NCBI GenBank assembly: GCA_026874595.1
Contig: CM049306.1
Location: 8,798,519 to 8,862,518 of the forward strand
DNA length: 64,000 nt
Source of the DNA: Sipunculus nudus
Lineage: Eukaryota; Annelida; Sipuncula; Golfingiida; Sipunculidae
Direction of reading: 5' to 3'
The notes below the pieces were generated by a model. The model was not told the DNA's origin, made no database searches, and saw only the letters and a list, made by a program, of their open reading frames with translations. Made by a program: the position numbers and the translations under genes. Position 1 is the stretch's first letter. The number at the start of each line of letters is the position of its first letter. Positions 39,701-52,200 of the stretch are shown here, piece after piece.

Positions 39701-42700
39701 AGTCTCCATGGACACCTGAAATTAGGTCTTTGTTACCCATATCCTTTGAGCTATGGCACTCCAAAGTACAGCTCAGAATAATGGAAAATTTGATACAAAA
39801 GCTGAAGTATCTAAACAACTAATGCAGAGATCACCATAATTGTTTTCATGGATATTGATCATGGAGTGTTTCATCAGTTTCTGCAGACTGGCACCACCAG
39901 TATTTGTTCGGGTTTTTTTACGAATTTTTTCTCTATTTTTGAGACCTTTAAAGTTATGAACATCTGTTAACAGGGCACAAATCATTAAAACTGGACCTAG
40001 AATCTTCATTCTTGACACACAGGGAGACCCATGAAAAGTCTCCATGGAAACCTGAAATTAGGTCTCTGTTACCCATATTCTTTAAGCTGTATGGCTCCAA
40101 ATTACCCCCCAGAATAATGGAAAATTTGATACAAAAACTGCAGTATCTCAATAACTACAACACTGATGGTCATGATTTTCGGCATACATATTGATCATGA
40201 CCTGTTCCATCAGTTCCTGCAGACTGGGTGCGCCACCTCTATTTTTTTTCAAATTTTTACGATTTTTTTCTTCTCTTTTTTTTGATACCTTTAAAGATGT
40301 GGTTATCTGTCAACAGGGTAGAAATCGCAACAACTGGACCTAGAATCTTCATTCTTGTCATGCAAGAAGGCCCATGAAAAGTGCCTGTGGAAACTTAAAA
40401 TTAGGTCTCTGTTACCCATATCCTTCAAGCTATAGGACTCCGAAGTATCCCTCAGAATAATGGACAATTTGATACAAAAGCTGAAGTATCTGAACAACTA
40501 ATGGGGAGATCACCATGATTCTTTGCATGGATATTGATGTTTGTAAGTGTTTTTATTAGTTTCTGCAGACTGGTGGAGCCACCTGTATTTTTGTACCCGC
40601 CAAAACGAAGTTTTGTGGATACTATGTTTTTGACCGGGTTCCTCCGCCGTTGCCGCGTTCTTTTCCAGAGAGCTCCTCTGGGACTTGATTTTATCAGCTT
40701 TCCAAGCTCATATCTCGGGAACCGTTTGACTGATCAGGAAATAAAATTTATACTAATGTAGCCCTTGGATAGCTCTATAACATACACAAAAAATGGTGGC
40801 GCCACCTGTAACCATGTTTGCACAGTGTCCATCTGTTCATCTGCCTTTGGTTAAATTCACTCATATCTCTGCAGTGAATTGACTAATTCACCTGAAATTC
40901 GGCATGCGTATACATCCTGGATAGCTTTCTTGATTTTATGACAGGTGGCGCCACCTACATTCTCATTCACGCTGATGACATCCAAGCTCATATTTCGGGA
41001 ACCGTTTGACCGATCAGGCAAAAATTCTCCATGTATATAGATCTAACATAGCTCTTTATCATACGCTAAACTGGTGGCGCCACCTGCAACCATTTTTGCA
41101 CAGCGTCTGTCTGTTTGTCTGCCGTGCAATAATGTCACTCATATCTCGGCAGTGGTTTGACAAATCTGCCTAAAATTTTGCAGTTTTATACATCCTGGAT
41201 AGCTTTCTTGATTTTATGACAGGTGGCACCACCTATATTCACGTTCACGCTGATGACATCCAAGCTCATATCTCGGGAACCGTTTGACCGATCGGGCTAA
41301 AATTTTGCATGTGTATAGATCTAACATAGCTCTTTATCATACACAAAACTGGTGGCACCACCTGCAACCATTTTTGCACAGCGTCTGTCTGTTTGTCTGC
41401 CGTGCAATAAAGTCACTCACATCTTGGCAGTGGTTTGACATATCTGCGTAAAATTTTGCAGTTTTATACATCCTGGTTGCTTTCTTGATTTTATGACAGG
41501 TGGCGCCACCTTTATTCTAGTTTATGCTGCAGACATCCAAGCTCATATCTCGTGAACCGTTTGAACGATTGGGCCAAAATTTTGCATGTGTATAGATCTC
41601 ACATAGGTCTTTATCATACACAAAACTGGAGGGGCCACCTGCAACCATTTTTGCACATTTTGCACAGCTTCTGTCTGTTGGTCTGCCGTGGCCTAAAATC
41701 ACTCATTTCTCTGTAGTGGTTTGACATAACTGCCTAAAATTTTGCAGGTTTATACATCCTGGAAAGCTTTCTTGATTTTATGACAGGTGGCGCCACCTAT
41801 ATTCTAGTTACCGCTGCACACATCCAAGCTAATATCTCAGGAACCATTTGACCGATTGGGCCAAAATTGTGCTTGTGTTTAGATCTCACATAGGTCTTTA
41901 TCATACTCAAAACTGCAACCATTTTTGCACAGCGTCTGTACGTCTGTTTGTCTGCCGTGGGCTAAAATCACTCATATCCATGTAGTGGTTTGACTTTTCT
42001 GCCTAAAATTTTGCATATGTATACAACTTGGACAGCTTTCTGGATTTGTGGTAGGTTGCACAACCTACATACACATTTAGGCTGCAGACATCCATGCTAA
42101 TATGCAACATACCTCACTCTGTTTCCCCTTGCCACTCAATCCATGCCTCACTTCACTCTGATTTTGGCAGATACACGTAGTCACTTGTCGGCTACCCGTA
42201 TTCTAGTTTTTAAAGTTTACACATTTTTTCTCTATTCTTCAGATATATAAATACAGACTAAATCTTGGCCTGTTGGTTAATCTGTTTGATGCTTCAGTTG
42301 AATGGGTATCTACCATTCTGATGATAAAATTTCCTTTTGTGAATCTCTTCCCAGTCAGCTGAGCGTCATGACCCATGGGTCACTTGTTTATTACCAAAAT
42401 ATTATAATTTATTCTTAGAATATAACAATACTCTAAATCAATACAATTACACAGTATTTAAGACACAACAACAATAAAAATGTTCATTACTAGGGTCAGG
42501 ATCCTAGGCTTTGGTTCCTGGATACCACCACTGTCACAGCCCAACAAGAGTACTTTAACACAAGTAATCCACGGAAACAGTTCAAATAAATCTTCTCAGA
42601 GAATAGTCCGACTTAATCTCGAAAGCAATCTGTTGTAATCCAAAAGTGAAGTTCTGGTAATAATCCCAAAGGCAAACTGAAGACTTATAAAGTCAGTAGA

Positions 42701-44296
42701 ATATCTGTAAGTTCTGCAATTATCGGAAAGGTCCAAGAAACACTAACGACAGAGTCAAACTCTTCCATGTCCGCTGGTATTTTGCTTTCTCCCTGTTCTA
42801 AACATAGCTCCTATTTATAGCTTTTTCACCCGAAATCCAGAAACTTCCATCTTCACGAACATTCCAAAGAACACCACAGTACACACGCGCCTGTAGCGCA
42901 TGAACAGACCCCAAACCTTTAGACTACAACGAGCCCTGTGTCTCTACACTCTGCGAGCAAGCCGGAGTTCATCCAGTGCGGTTCCCATAGCAACGCACAG
43001 GGCTTGCGCTTAACACGAAACAGAATGCCTACGCCAAATCCTGCGTATATTTAAACTTATACATGTAACGCTATAAAACAGATATATATAACATTATCAT
43101 CTTACAAAACAGACAACATATATGCTTTTGGTCCATAATTTGGCTTTTTTGGCAGCGTTTTTCTATATAACTGGCTGGTTCACTGGAAGTTTAAGGTGAT
43201 CCTGATTGTTTTTAGCGTGTAAACTAAAATTGAATGTGGTTAATCAATACATTGGCATTGTTTATTTGAAAACTGGACATATATATTATAATCTATGATC
43301 TATTTATTATACAGACACATAATTTCTAATTTTTTTTCAGTCTGTTCTAAACTGGACAGTCACTTTAAGAACATACTGGCATCTATTGAAAGAGAACCTG
43401 ACGGGCGGCAACAAAACATGTAAGAATTACTTTATGCTTTGTTGCTTGTTTGAAAACATGGTGGAAAGTTTAATGTTCAACAATAGACCTCCTCAGAATT
43501 TCAATATCTACATCGTGTATAAATGCTTTATGTCAGATCAGATACATGTCACTATATCAAGATTTCACTTCCAAGGACGATTCCGAATGTGGTCCGCTGC
43601 GCTGAGCGCTCTCTGCAGTTCTGTCCAAACCTCCGCAAGCACTTCCGGCTTGGCCCGCACCAGTTTACAGAGGGTATGTCACACTGATTGTTCATGTTAT
43701 AGGTGTTCTTCTCTTTATGTCATATAATATTATCGCAGTATATTACAATACTACTAGACCCCCTATATCCTACATAGATATCACTTCAGAGAATTTCTTG
43801 AATTTCTCGGAAATGTCTTGATTTGTTTCATAAATTACTTCTGACTTAAAGTTTTGTCTTACTGAAACAAAAAGAAAACTTATTACATACAATCATACGA
43901 TAGATAACCTATAAACGACTGGTTCATTCACAGGACGAAGAACAAAAAATGAAGACATCATACATTTACCTACGTATACAAAAACAACCCCTTAATTTAT
44001 GTATTTTGTGTTGTTGATTTAGAGGCTCATAAAATACAATATTGCTGGACAGTTTACCGAATTGGGAAAAAAAGGAAAAATGTATTCATGAAATGTATCA
44101 ATCTTTTAAATATCAAATTTTGTTAGCAGTTTGTTTTGTTGAGTATAACACGTTTTAGTCAGATTAGCAACCTCTCTCACAAAATTTTAACTCTGATTTA
44201 AAGTTTACTTTTCCGTTAATTTCAGACACTTCTGGACAACACTCCCGTAACATAGTGGCTCTCGTAGCAGCAATGGTCATTACAATGGTGTTCTAG
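30793..44296 (+). CDS. Gene B: secreted, three-module cysteine-rich protein with predicted GPI anchor
   Basis: Eight exons join in one frame: 30793-30847, 36406-36499, 36710-36891, 37135-37279, 37565-37698, 43341-43419, 43576-43673 and 44226-44296 (858 bp, 285 residues). Intron phases are 1-2-1-2-1-2-1, identical to gene A. Exon 1 encodes a signal peptide (MKTEGLFVRLLLVMGLTWG). Module 1 begins GCPEQEKRRVKDC, aligning with GCPEFSETTDVLERC of gene A, and continues with YVEDCVKPAIASCPDLREK. Module 2 has all six cysteines. Module 3 is short and keeps only the first, fourth and fifth (VCSKLDS and RCAERSLQFCPNLRK); the latter block closely matches gene D. The final exon ends NIVALVAAMVITMVF, a GPI-signal-like hydrophobic tail. 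Introns 1 (5.6 kb) and 5 (5.6 kb) are full of repeats. The product is probably a membrane-tethered extracellular protein of unknown function. The long introns make additional, missed exons possible. Confidence 0.75.
32746..32835 (+). mobile_element. Possible pogo/Tigger-like element end
   Basis: TA followed by CAGTGAACCCTCGAAATTAC and GACCACC, then AAAGTGGTCGCATTATTGAG. CAGT-AACC-TA-ACGACC openings are typical of terminal inverted repeats of pogo/Tigger elements and their MITEs. The matching far end was not found, so this is probably a fragment. It lies in intron 1 of gene B. Confidence 0.4.
33231..33480 (+). mobile_element. Family-1 dispersed element, partial copy
   Basis: Opens TAGTTCAGCCGCTTTTAAGT, continues CATTTGAGCTATAG and runs into a GTCCGTCCGTCTGTCTGTCC stretch. 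This is the family-1 5' end, but the downstream body is different or lost. It lies in intron 1 of gene B. Confidence 0.5.
33938..34001. repeat. Poly-G run followed by poly-C run
   Basis: A run of about 18 G is followed about 30 bp later by a run of about 16 C. The pair could fold into a stable hairpin. The exact run lengths are prone to sequencing error. Confidence 0.85.
34477..34746 (+). pseudogene. Relic of a mobile-element endonuclease domain
   Basis: An 89-residue open frame with no intact partner. It contains STTDHGNGIDLMFTNC and, about 17 residues later, TWSDHKVLFATIF. The pattern T-x-x-G/D-x-x-IDL-x-x-TN followed by SDHK is typical of the C-terminal half of exonuclease-endonuclease-phosphatase domains. 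Such domains occur in non-LTR retrotransposons and in mollusc Helentron-type elements. The frame then runs into AT-rich sequence and no reverse transcriptase or helicase is visible nearby, so it is a dead fragment in intron 1 of gene B. Confidence 0.5.
38243..42388 (+). mobile_element. Family-1 dispersed element, copy d, interrupted by a family-2 insertion
   Basis: Opens AGCTCAGCTGACTGAAAGTC and contains about seven units of roughly 330 bp with GGTCTCTGTTACCCATATCC, CCCCCCAGAA and ACTGGTGGCGCCACCTGTAT blocks. At about 40590 the sequence jumps into a family-2 element and resumes at about 42212 with AAAGTTTACACATTTTTTCT. It closes at 42388 with CAGTCAGCTGAGCGTCATGA plus CCCATGGGTCACTTGTT. The terminal inverted repeat is the cleanest in the window. 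The whole element lies in intron 5 of gene B. Confidence 0.75.
40591..42211 (-). mobile_element. Family-2 dispersed element, copy c, nested
   Basis: Begins with the hairpin end (GTACCCGCCAAAAC paired with GTTTTGTGGATAC) and ends with CCCCTTGCCACTCAATCCAT, GGCAGATACACGTAGTCACT and CCCGTATTCTAG. It contains about four units with GGTGGCGCCACC or close variants. Flanking family-1 sequence is continuous once this block is removed, so it inserted later. Confidence 0.75.
42389..43340. other. Remainder of gene B intron 5
   Basis: AT-rich intronic sequence with no recognised repeat or exon. A polypyrimidine tract and TTTTTTTCAG lead directly into the exon at 43341. Confidence 0.5.
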
Positions 44297-44469
44297 ATGT
44301 CACCAGCTGAAACTAGCGATATGTGATTTGGACAAACTCAGTTACGTTTATCACGCATTAAATCGAAATACCTGTATTAATAATCTCCTTAAACCTTATT
44401 AACAATGTATAATGTACCTCCGTATATGTATATTGTGAGAGGAGAGAACGGGATCTTTATATGGTTAGG

Positions 44470-44475
44470 AATAAA
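44470..44475 (+). terminator. Possible polyadenylation signal of gene B
   Basis: AATAAA lies about 175 bp after the gene B stop codon. It is the nearest good match, but there is no other support. Confidence 0.35.
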
Positions 44476-44814
44476 CGTGACCTTTTGTTTACACAGATGG
44501 AACTAAAGCATATCCCTAAAAAATTGCTTCTCTTACGTAGTGTGGAGTGGTGTAATACGGAGATGTTTGATAGGCATGCTGATGTGTGTCTGTTTACACC
44601 TAGTAGTATAAAGGGCGCAGGGTGGTACAGCTTTCTATTGGTATCTTTTAACATATATGCACTGCTTGTATACTAGTTTACTTCGCGCAGCTGTTCACAC
44701 AAACCTGTACTAGCACGCCCAGGAGTTCACGAGTTTTAGAAAGCATGTTAGTTGTGATTTAGGGGTGGTAAAAATGACCGCTATTACTGATCCTTAACAC
44801 ATTAAACAAGTGCG

Positions 44815-46180
44815 TTCAATACCTCAGTGACATTATTTCAGGTCATCTTTATACCTAAAATTGTCTAGTGACATTATTTCAGGTCATCTTTATACCTAAA
44901 TTGTCTAGTGACATGACTACCGGTCATCTCTATACCTAAAATTGCCTAGTGACATTACTACATGTCATCTTTATACCTAAATTGTCTAGTGACATAACTA
45001 CAGGTCATCTTTATACCTAAAATTGTCAAGTGACATTACTTCAGGTCATCTTTATACCTAAAATGGTCTAGTGACATTACTACAGGTCACATATTACCTA
45101 AAATTGTCTAGTGACATGTCTACCGGTCGTATCTATACCTAAAAATTGCCTAGTGACATTACTACATGTCATCTTTATTCCTAAATTGTCTAGTGACATG
45201 TCTACCGGTCATCTCTATACCTAAAATTGCCTAGTGACATTACTACAGGTCATCTTCATACCTAAAATTGTCTAGTGACATTACTACATGTCATCTTTAT
45301 ACCTAAATTGTCTAGTGACATTACTACAGGTCATCTTTATACCTAAAATTGTTAAGTGACATTACTACAGGTCATCTTTATACCTAAGATTGCCTAGTTA
45401 CACTTGTCAACTTTTTACCTAATATTTTCTAGTGCCATTACTACAGGTCATCTTTATCCCTAAGATTGTTTAGTGACATTACTACAGGTCATCTTTATAC
45501 CTTAATTGTCTAGTGACATTACTACAGGTCATCTTTATACCTAAATTGTCTAGTGACATTACTACAGGTCATCTTTATATCTAAAATTGTTTAGTGACAT
45601 TACTACAGGTCATCTTTATACGTAAGATTGCCTAGTACACTTGCCAACTTTTTACCTAATATTTTCTAGTGCCATTACTACAGGTCATCTTTATCCCTTA
45701 GATTGTTTAGTGACATTACTACAGGTCATCTTTATACCTTAATTGTCTAGTGACATTACTACAGGTCATCTTTATAACCTAAATTGTCTAGTGACATTAC
45801 TAAAGGTCATCTTTATATCTAAAATTGTTTAGTGACATTACTACAGGTCATCTTTATACCTAAAACTGTCAAGTGACATTACTACAGGTCACCTATTACC
45901 TAAAATTGTCTAGTGACATTACTACAGGTCATCTTTATACCTAAAATTATCTAGTCACATTACTACAGGTCATCTTTATACCTAATATTTCTAGTGACAT
46001 TACTACAGGTCATCTTTTACCTAAAATTGTCTAGTGACATTACTACAGGTCATCTTTATAAATAAACTTGTCTAGTGACATTACTTCAGGTCATTTTTAT
46101 ACCTAAGATTGTCTAGTGATATTACTACAGGTCATCTTTTTACCTAATATTTCTAGTCACATTAATACAGGTCATCTTGA
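44815..46180. repeat. 40-bp minisatellite between genes B and C
   Basis: About 34 head-to-tail copies of a unit near 40 bp, TCTAGTGACATTACTACAGG followed by TCATCTTTATACCTAAATTG. Lengths vary by one or two bases and there are higher-order blocks: one stretch of several units including the variant TTGTCAACTTTTTACC recurs. There is no coding sense. Confidence 0.95.
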
Positions 46181-47530
46181 ATCCTCCAGTAGATGACGAT
46201 AATGTTTTTTATTGAAAGGTGGATGTAATAAAGATCTTCCAGAAGTTTTTTTATGATTATTATTGAAAGGACTCTTCTTCCACTGTGATATAATTATCAT
46301 GGTGAGGGTTTTTGTCATTCACTGGTATTTTGGCCCGTCTTTGTTCTATGTATAGACCTGAACCAGCTGAATTGTTGATCTGCCTATATTCTGTGTAGAA
46401 ACTGAAAGGTTAAAAAGAATCCTAGCGGATGTATACATGTAGGCTCAAACTAAGCATCTAACTTGTTTATACCATGGATTTATAATAGATACGGTCATGA
46501 CATATAACGAGAGTTATAAATGACATCAACATGATTTGAAATAGGGGGTTTGAAAATAAGTTGTATACAAAGACTGATTATGTGAAAACAAGATTTATAC
46601 AAAACGACCCTGATAAGAAGACAGAAACTGGAAAAATGAATTGGCCGGAGACCGACGTACGTGGACTGGCACAAGGTACTGTGTACCAGTCTAACAATCA
46701 ATTCTGTCCAACGGGGGCGCCTTTAACGGGGTTATCATCAATTATGAAGCGTCCATGTTGGACTACTGTTTCGGCTTCTGTAAGAACGACAACTGAGTTA
46801 CGATCGTGTTTTCTCATTAAAGGTAATACTGTGGAAAAGACACGGGGTATTTGAAACTTTCATTGTTTCGTAATTAAGTAAATATATTGTATCCTACAAC
46901 AAGTAAGACACGACTGTGTAATGCTTTGAACTGATGAATTATCGCAAAGATTATCGTATGAAAAGAGAATTATATTGGGCATCCAAATTTGACTGGTCGC
47001 AGACTCTCAGGACCAATCAGCTCATTGAAAAACTTGTCAGTCAGGTTTTCATGCCTATGCTCTGGCGATATGCTAACAGAGACTGCTTTTTGTAGCCATT
47101 CTTGCAGTTTGTTTGAATAATGAACAAGCCAAGTGTACCAATCAAATGGCTCTCGTATGCTTCCTGTATGCACCGTTCGAAACATATTTTGCTATATTTT
47201 AGACATACCATCTTGAATTACTTGAATCGCATCAAAATCTCACCAATAAAATAAAGGTTTGTAAACCTTTAACCCCCCCCCCCCCACTCATTTATTCCGG
47301 GCTTGCTTATAATTAGTGTATTAAATGCAGAATAGCTCAATAAACATGCACGGTCTCTTAAAGCAACCACAACCTTTTTATCAAGACGATGGTGGTACCC
47401 ACCTGGCGAGTATATTTAACATGGATACGTCATGAATAAAAAACGTCACCGAGAAGACTACCATTGTTTCAGCGCATGCAGCCTGGAAAAAAATGCAATA
47501 TTTTTCATGATTTCCAATACTGTGTATGGA

Positions 47531-47533
<3 letters not shown>

Positions 47534-47569
<36 letters not shown>
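47534..47569. repeat. (TA)n microsatellite
   Basis: An alternating TA tract of about 35 bp. Confidence 0.95.
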
Positions 47570-47571
<2 letters not shown>

Positions 47572-49149
47572 GATGGTAAGAACTGTAAAATGATGTTCAT
47601 TTATTGAAACGACCGATGGTTTTTAATAGATTATTTAATGTACCTTCTATGAAATATACTGTATAAAATTATACCTTAAATATCGACCTAACGAATTAAG
47701 TTTGACATGTTAACAAAGCTGAAAGGTCAAGGTAACGCCCGAGCTGCTGAGACCTGTTTGCTGTATATTGTTTAATGATGTTCGCCACTATGTGTCCCTT
47801 CTTTTCCATATGTCTCACAAGTCTAGGTCTTTTTCTGGATATTATCACTTTTTCGCATGTGCACATACAATTGTCGCTTGTCACAAGCTTGTTACTTTTG
47901 TACCTATAGCTGTACACCAGCCCTGTAACATTTAGACCAAACGAGCCGAACACGCTGCTCACATATCATTAATGGATAGACTGTCATAGCTGACGCCTCC
48001 TGCTCTATACTGGGATTTCCGGGACTGCTGCTTTCGGTAAGGTTACGTGCATCGAAAATATTACATCACGTGCATCCCCCCCCCCCAAGAATTATTGATT
48101 TTGGGCGATACATGTGCTGCTAAATTCCATGCCGTCCGCTCAGGGAGTGCATATATTCTTGTTCGTTCTGTGATCAGAATCGAAGCAAACCTATTTGACC
48201 CTACCTCGGTTTAAAATTTTTTTCTCGTTTACAGTCTGTTAAACTTCGTGAATTCGATGATAACCCCCCTAATGACATCGTTAATTCAATGATGAAATTG
48301 AAATTAGAAGTGTATCTAAAAGCAGAATTTACCAGTACGAAACTGGCTGTCGTTACGTACGTTTTTAACCGCATGTATTGTTGAGACTACTACGCCATGC
48401 AATAAATTCAAAGTGCAGATTGTTTACAAGGCGCCGTATTATCTCTAATAATTATGTAACTACTAATTTGAACTCGGTCTGTTCTAGTAAATAGGGCCAA
48501 CATGGACCTATATGTTCTATGAAACTCCTGCTGGACGGATATACTTATACGTATAATAGGGGTATAATAGGACACAGAGGTCCATGTATGGACTAGGTCT
48601 GTTCACAATCGCGTTAGCTCAAAACTGTTTATGCTAACTTGTTCAAAGTTCAAAGTCTACATAACTATACGTTTTACAATTTCCCGGAAATAACCAAGTC
48701 CGAAAGTCTTTATATCTGGCTTCTCATTGTGTGTGTACAACTTATGATAAAAAATTCACTTGAACATTTTTATTACATGAATTGCAAGCATGATGTTTTG
48801 GGATTAAAAAGTACATGGTTAACCGTTACTATGCATAGCTCATAACAAAACACACATATCAATATTTTAACCCATTTCAGGCTGTGGTGTTTGAGGTGTG
48901 GCTGGTTTGACAATCATTAACTCGGAGTAAGGCGTGGCCTCGACACGCACAAGCACGTGAGGTGGTGGTCGATAGAAGCCGAGTTTTAAAATTATCCGGT
49001 TTACAGACGCACGGTCACTAGGTGGGGAAACTCATGACTACATATTTGTTTAAACGTAAGCCTAAACGTAAGGCTGGTCGAGCATCATAGGGTGAGATAT
49101 TGTGACGTCACACTGACGGTGAGGAATTTGGTCAGTTTCGTTTGCCGGT

Positions 49150-49157
49150 TTATAAAG
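49150..49157 (+). promoter_or_regulatory. Candidate TATA box of gene C
   Basis: TTATAAAG lies about 95 bp upstream of the gene C ATG, at a spacing much like that seen for the homeobox gene. No acceptor-like site intervenes. Confidence 0.45.
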
Positions 49158-49250
49158 CATTGTTACAAAGGTCGGAAGTGAAAGGAATGGTTTTCTTCGA
49201 ACACTACCCAGCACGAGGGAACGACGACAGCTGGAACCATATTGATCAGA

Positions 49251-52200
49251 ATGGCCTTCTCCTGGAGGGCGTTCACCTTGACAGTCATGTTGTTTGTTAC
49301 GTTGCTAGGTAAGTTTTTTTCCCAGTATGCTAGCTTTGTGTTCCTATGTGCATATTTTTTTTTGCGCCCGTGACCCTTGCTTAGTTTGCTGAAATGCCCA
49401 TTGAAAATCGATTTGTGGAATGTGCTGCCTCTTTTGATTTTAATAGCCTGAATGTTTAAACATAACAGTACTCTTATCAGTAACAATACCAGACGCAAAT
49501 GCTTGCGGACACGAGGTGCACTTACCACTAGCACAATTTTTAAAAGTGTATTGGAAATATTGATAATTTGCCAGGTGTCGTTCCACCATTAGTTACTCTT
49601 ATTAGCTCAGCTACCTGTAAGTCAGCTAGCTTGAGTGATGGAGGATCAAGTCGGGCCTGGCTGGGGCGGGGGCACATGCGTTTGACACAATGTCAACAAA
49701 CATTGGCCAGGGCGACTGAGGGAGATAGGGCTCCGGCCCGAACCGGCCTTTCTATCATATTATCACTAACCGAACTCGTTTATCCTTGCTTTGAGGGTTT
49801 TACACCTGAATAAACTATCTAGTCCCAACTGAACACGTTATTTTGAATTTCAGTCTATTTCGTTTCTATAAATTTTCCCGTCTACCTACTAACAACGGCC
49901 CCCTGCGGAACCCCCCTCGATACGCCCCTGTGTTGGACATATAAAACTCTCTAAGGTTACCTGAAAATATATCACTTCAGCGTAGGCTGAATTCTCTAAG
50001 TTATGGGGCCTGTTTGTGCACGCAAGAATAATTAAAAAAAAATCATATACAAGATCCAGTAGGCCTATCCCAATAATTAATGCATGGATTTGCCATGATT
50101 GTTTTACGTATTGATCATGGACAGTTTCAACTGCTGCTAATTAAACGGCGCTGCTAAAGATGGGTTGCGCCCCCTTATTTTTCCATTTTCCCGCTTTTTT
50201 CATATTACAACAATGGTGTCAGATTCTAAGCTGTGTTATCCTTATCCAGTGTCCTGAAATCTGTTGTCCTCATTGATAAAAATTGTTTCATTAATTGCTT
50301 GAGATTTTTTTCTTATTTTTTATGCATTTTGTCATCTTCTTTTTGAGACCATCAAATGACAGCAATCATATCAGTCTCCCAGCGGTGCTTTTGTTTACAC
50401 CTCTGAAACCGAGTATGTTAAATGGCCATTACCAGTTTTACCAGGTGAGAAGAACTGGTACGTGTTACCACCTGTATTTGTTTTGTGTTTTTCACACATT
50501 TTACTTGTATTTTTTAATCTGTCAGATTACAGGAATGGTGCCAGTTTCTAAACTCTGAAAGTTGAATGAATTACAGGGCACAAATTATAATCACTGGATA
50601 TCCATATGAGTGATTAGGTCACCATGACCTCATCAGCATAAATGAGATCCTTATGTATTGTGATCTCGGGCCAACCAGTGCCAAACAGACAAATGTTTCA
50701 CAATCGTATAGACAATGCCAACACATGAGTCACCTTAGCGTGATTACCCATGGTCACTTTGTTTTTCTGTAATTAGCGATTTAAGTTCCAGCTGCAGGGT
50801 TCTTAAATAAACCTTACATACATACTTTGATTGATTCTGGAATATTATTATTATTACTTGTATTATAATATTATTGCACATTGTGTGTTAAATGATCTGT
50901 CGTTGTGTTCAGGTTTAAATAGACAGCAATGCCGAATGTGTCAAGCTACCTTAGTTACAAGAAAAAAACGTAGCTATGAAAATAAGATACAAATATATCA
51001 ACTTATTAATAACGAAAGATACTTCTCTCTTTGTCGACAAATACAAACCGAACACCGAGTGCCTACCATCGTCGACAGGTGTTGCTAGTGTGATAATTTA
51101 GCTCTATTCTGGCTCAGTAACATGCTGATATGACGACAACCTGTGTCAACAGTTAAACGTTAAATGATATCAGGCGTCAGATTCCAAGCCTGAGGCTTTT
51201 GCATCTTAACTATGCGACCAAGCTTAGTGAAATTAGTTACTCTCCTTGGCTTCAGATCTACCGAGCTCCATGATTATTTACAAAATCCAATTTGATACCG
51301 TCGATACCTTTGAATTTTAATCATATGTTCAAGAGATAAAGTTGCTCATTTGATTTAATAACGGAAGCTTCCTCAGAAGTTAATTAACTGTACAAAGTGT
51401 AATTTTGTAGGTGGTGATGTCAGTGCTAAGTCGAGACGAAATGTCAGCCCTCAATGTGCTTCACCTCGGAAGCTTCTGGAAATTGCTTCTGGCGAAATGC
51501 GTCACAAATGCAGGTAATGACCAAAGTAATCTTCACTTTGCTGGTCCCAATGTATTCTAAAATAAATTAAGTCATAGGCCTAAACTGTTGAGGACTGTGA
51601 TATAGACATGATATATATTCCAAACAATTAATTCCAACTAAGGACAAAATATTTGTTTATAATAATTTATATTGTTGTTTTTTTTTTAATAAATGGATCG
51701 AACAAACTCTCCTGTTTGAATAACATATCCATATGTTCTATGAATAAATATGATTGTATGGATTTCGCAGGGCCATGTCTTTTCGCCTTCCGATTTTTAT
51801 ATTTCTTTAAGATTTACATTCGAAAGGCAAACGTACATAATAAACATTGGGAGCTTATTCAATCATAGCTTATGTTCATTTATACAAAATATTAAAATGG
51901 AAAATTACGTATACATATTCTAATTATCGAGCTTGGAAATACATTTAAAACAAAACATTACCTTGCGTTTACGTTATTGTAGTCGGAATATTCATGAATA
52001 TTAAACTTTGCCACTTACAGCCACCAGGATTAAATCGTAATTTAGTACAGTAATATCTCGCTGTGGGTTTAAACGTAGATGCTTTCGTGTCAGTTTTAAG
52101 ACTTTCTGTGCGACTATGTCTCTAGTAAAGGTTTACAAGTTCGGAGATGTATTGCCTCGTGTCATTCACAGAAGAACTGAAGAGAAACCTTCTCCTGTTT

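Larger units (their letters stand above)
46181..49250. other. Intergenic region upstream of gene C
   Basis: Mostly unique AT-rich sequence with a TA microsatellite and poly-C runs (47274 and 48077). Open frames here are short, lack splice partners and show no family motif. The last 100 bp contain the candidate core promoter of gene C. Confidence 0.4.

Noticed and set aside
46561-46854. 97-residue open frame on the plus strand
   Set aside because: No recognisable motif, no promoter or splice context, and composition like the surrounding noncoding sequence.
49163-49534. 123-residue open frame on the minus strand
   Set aside because: Antisense to exon 1 of gene C and its flanks, with no motif and no splice partners.
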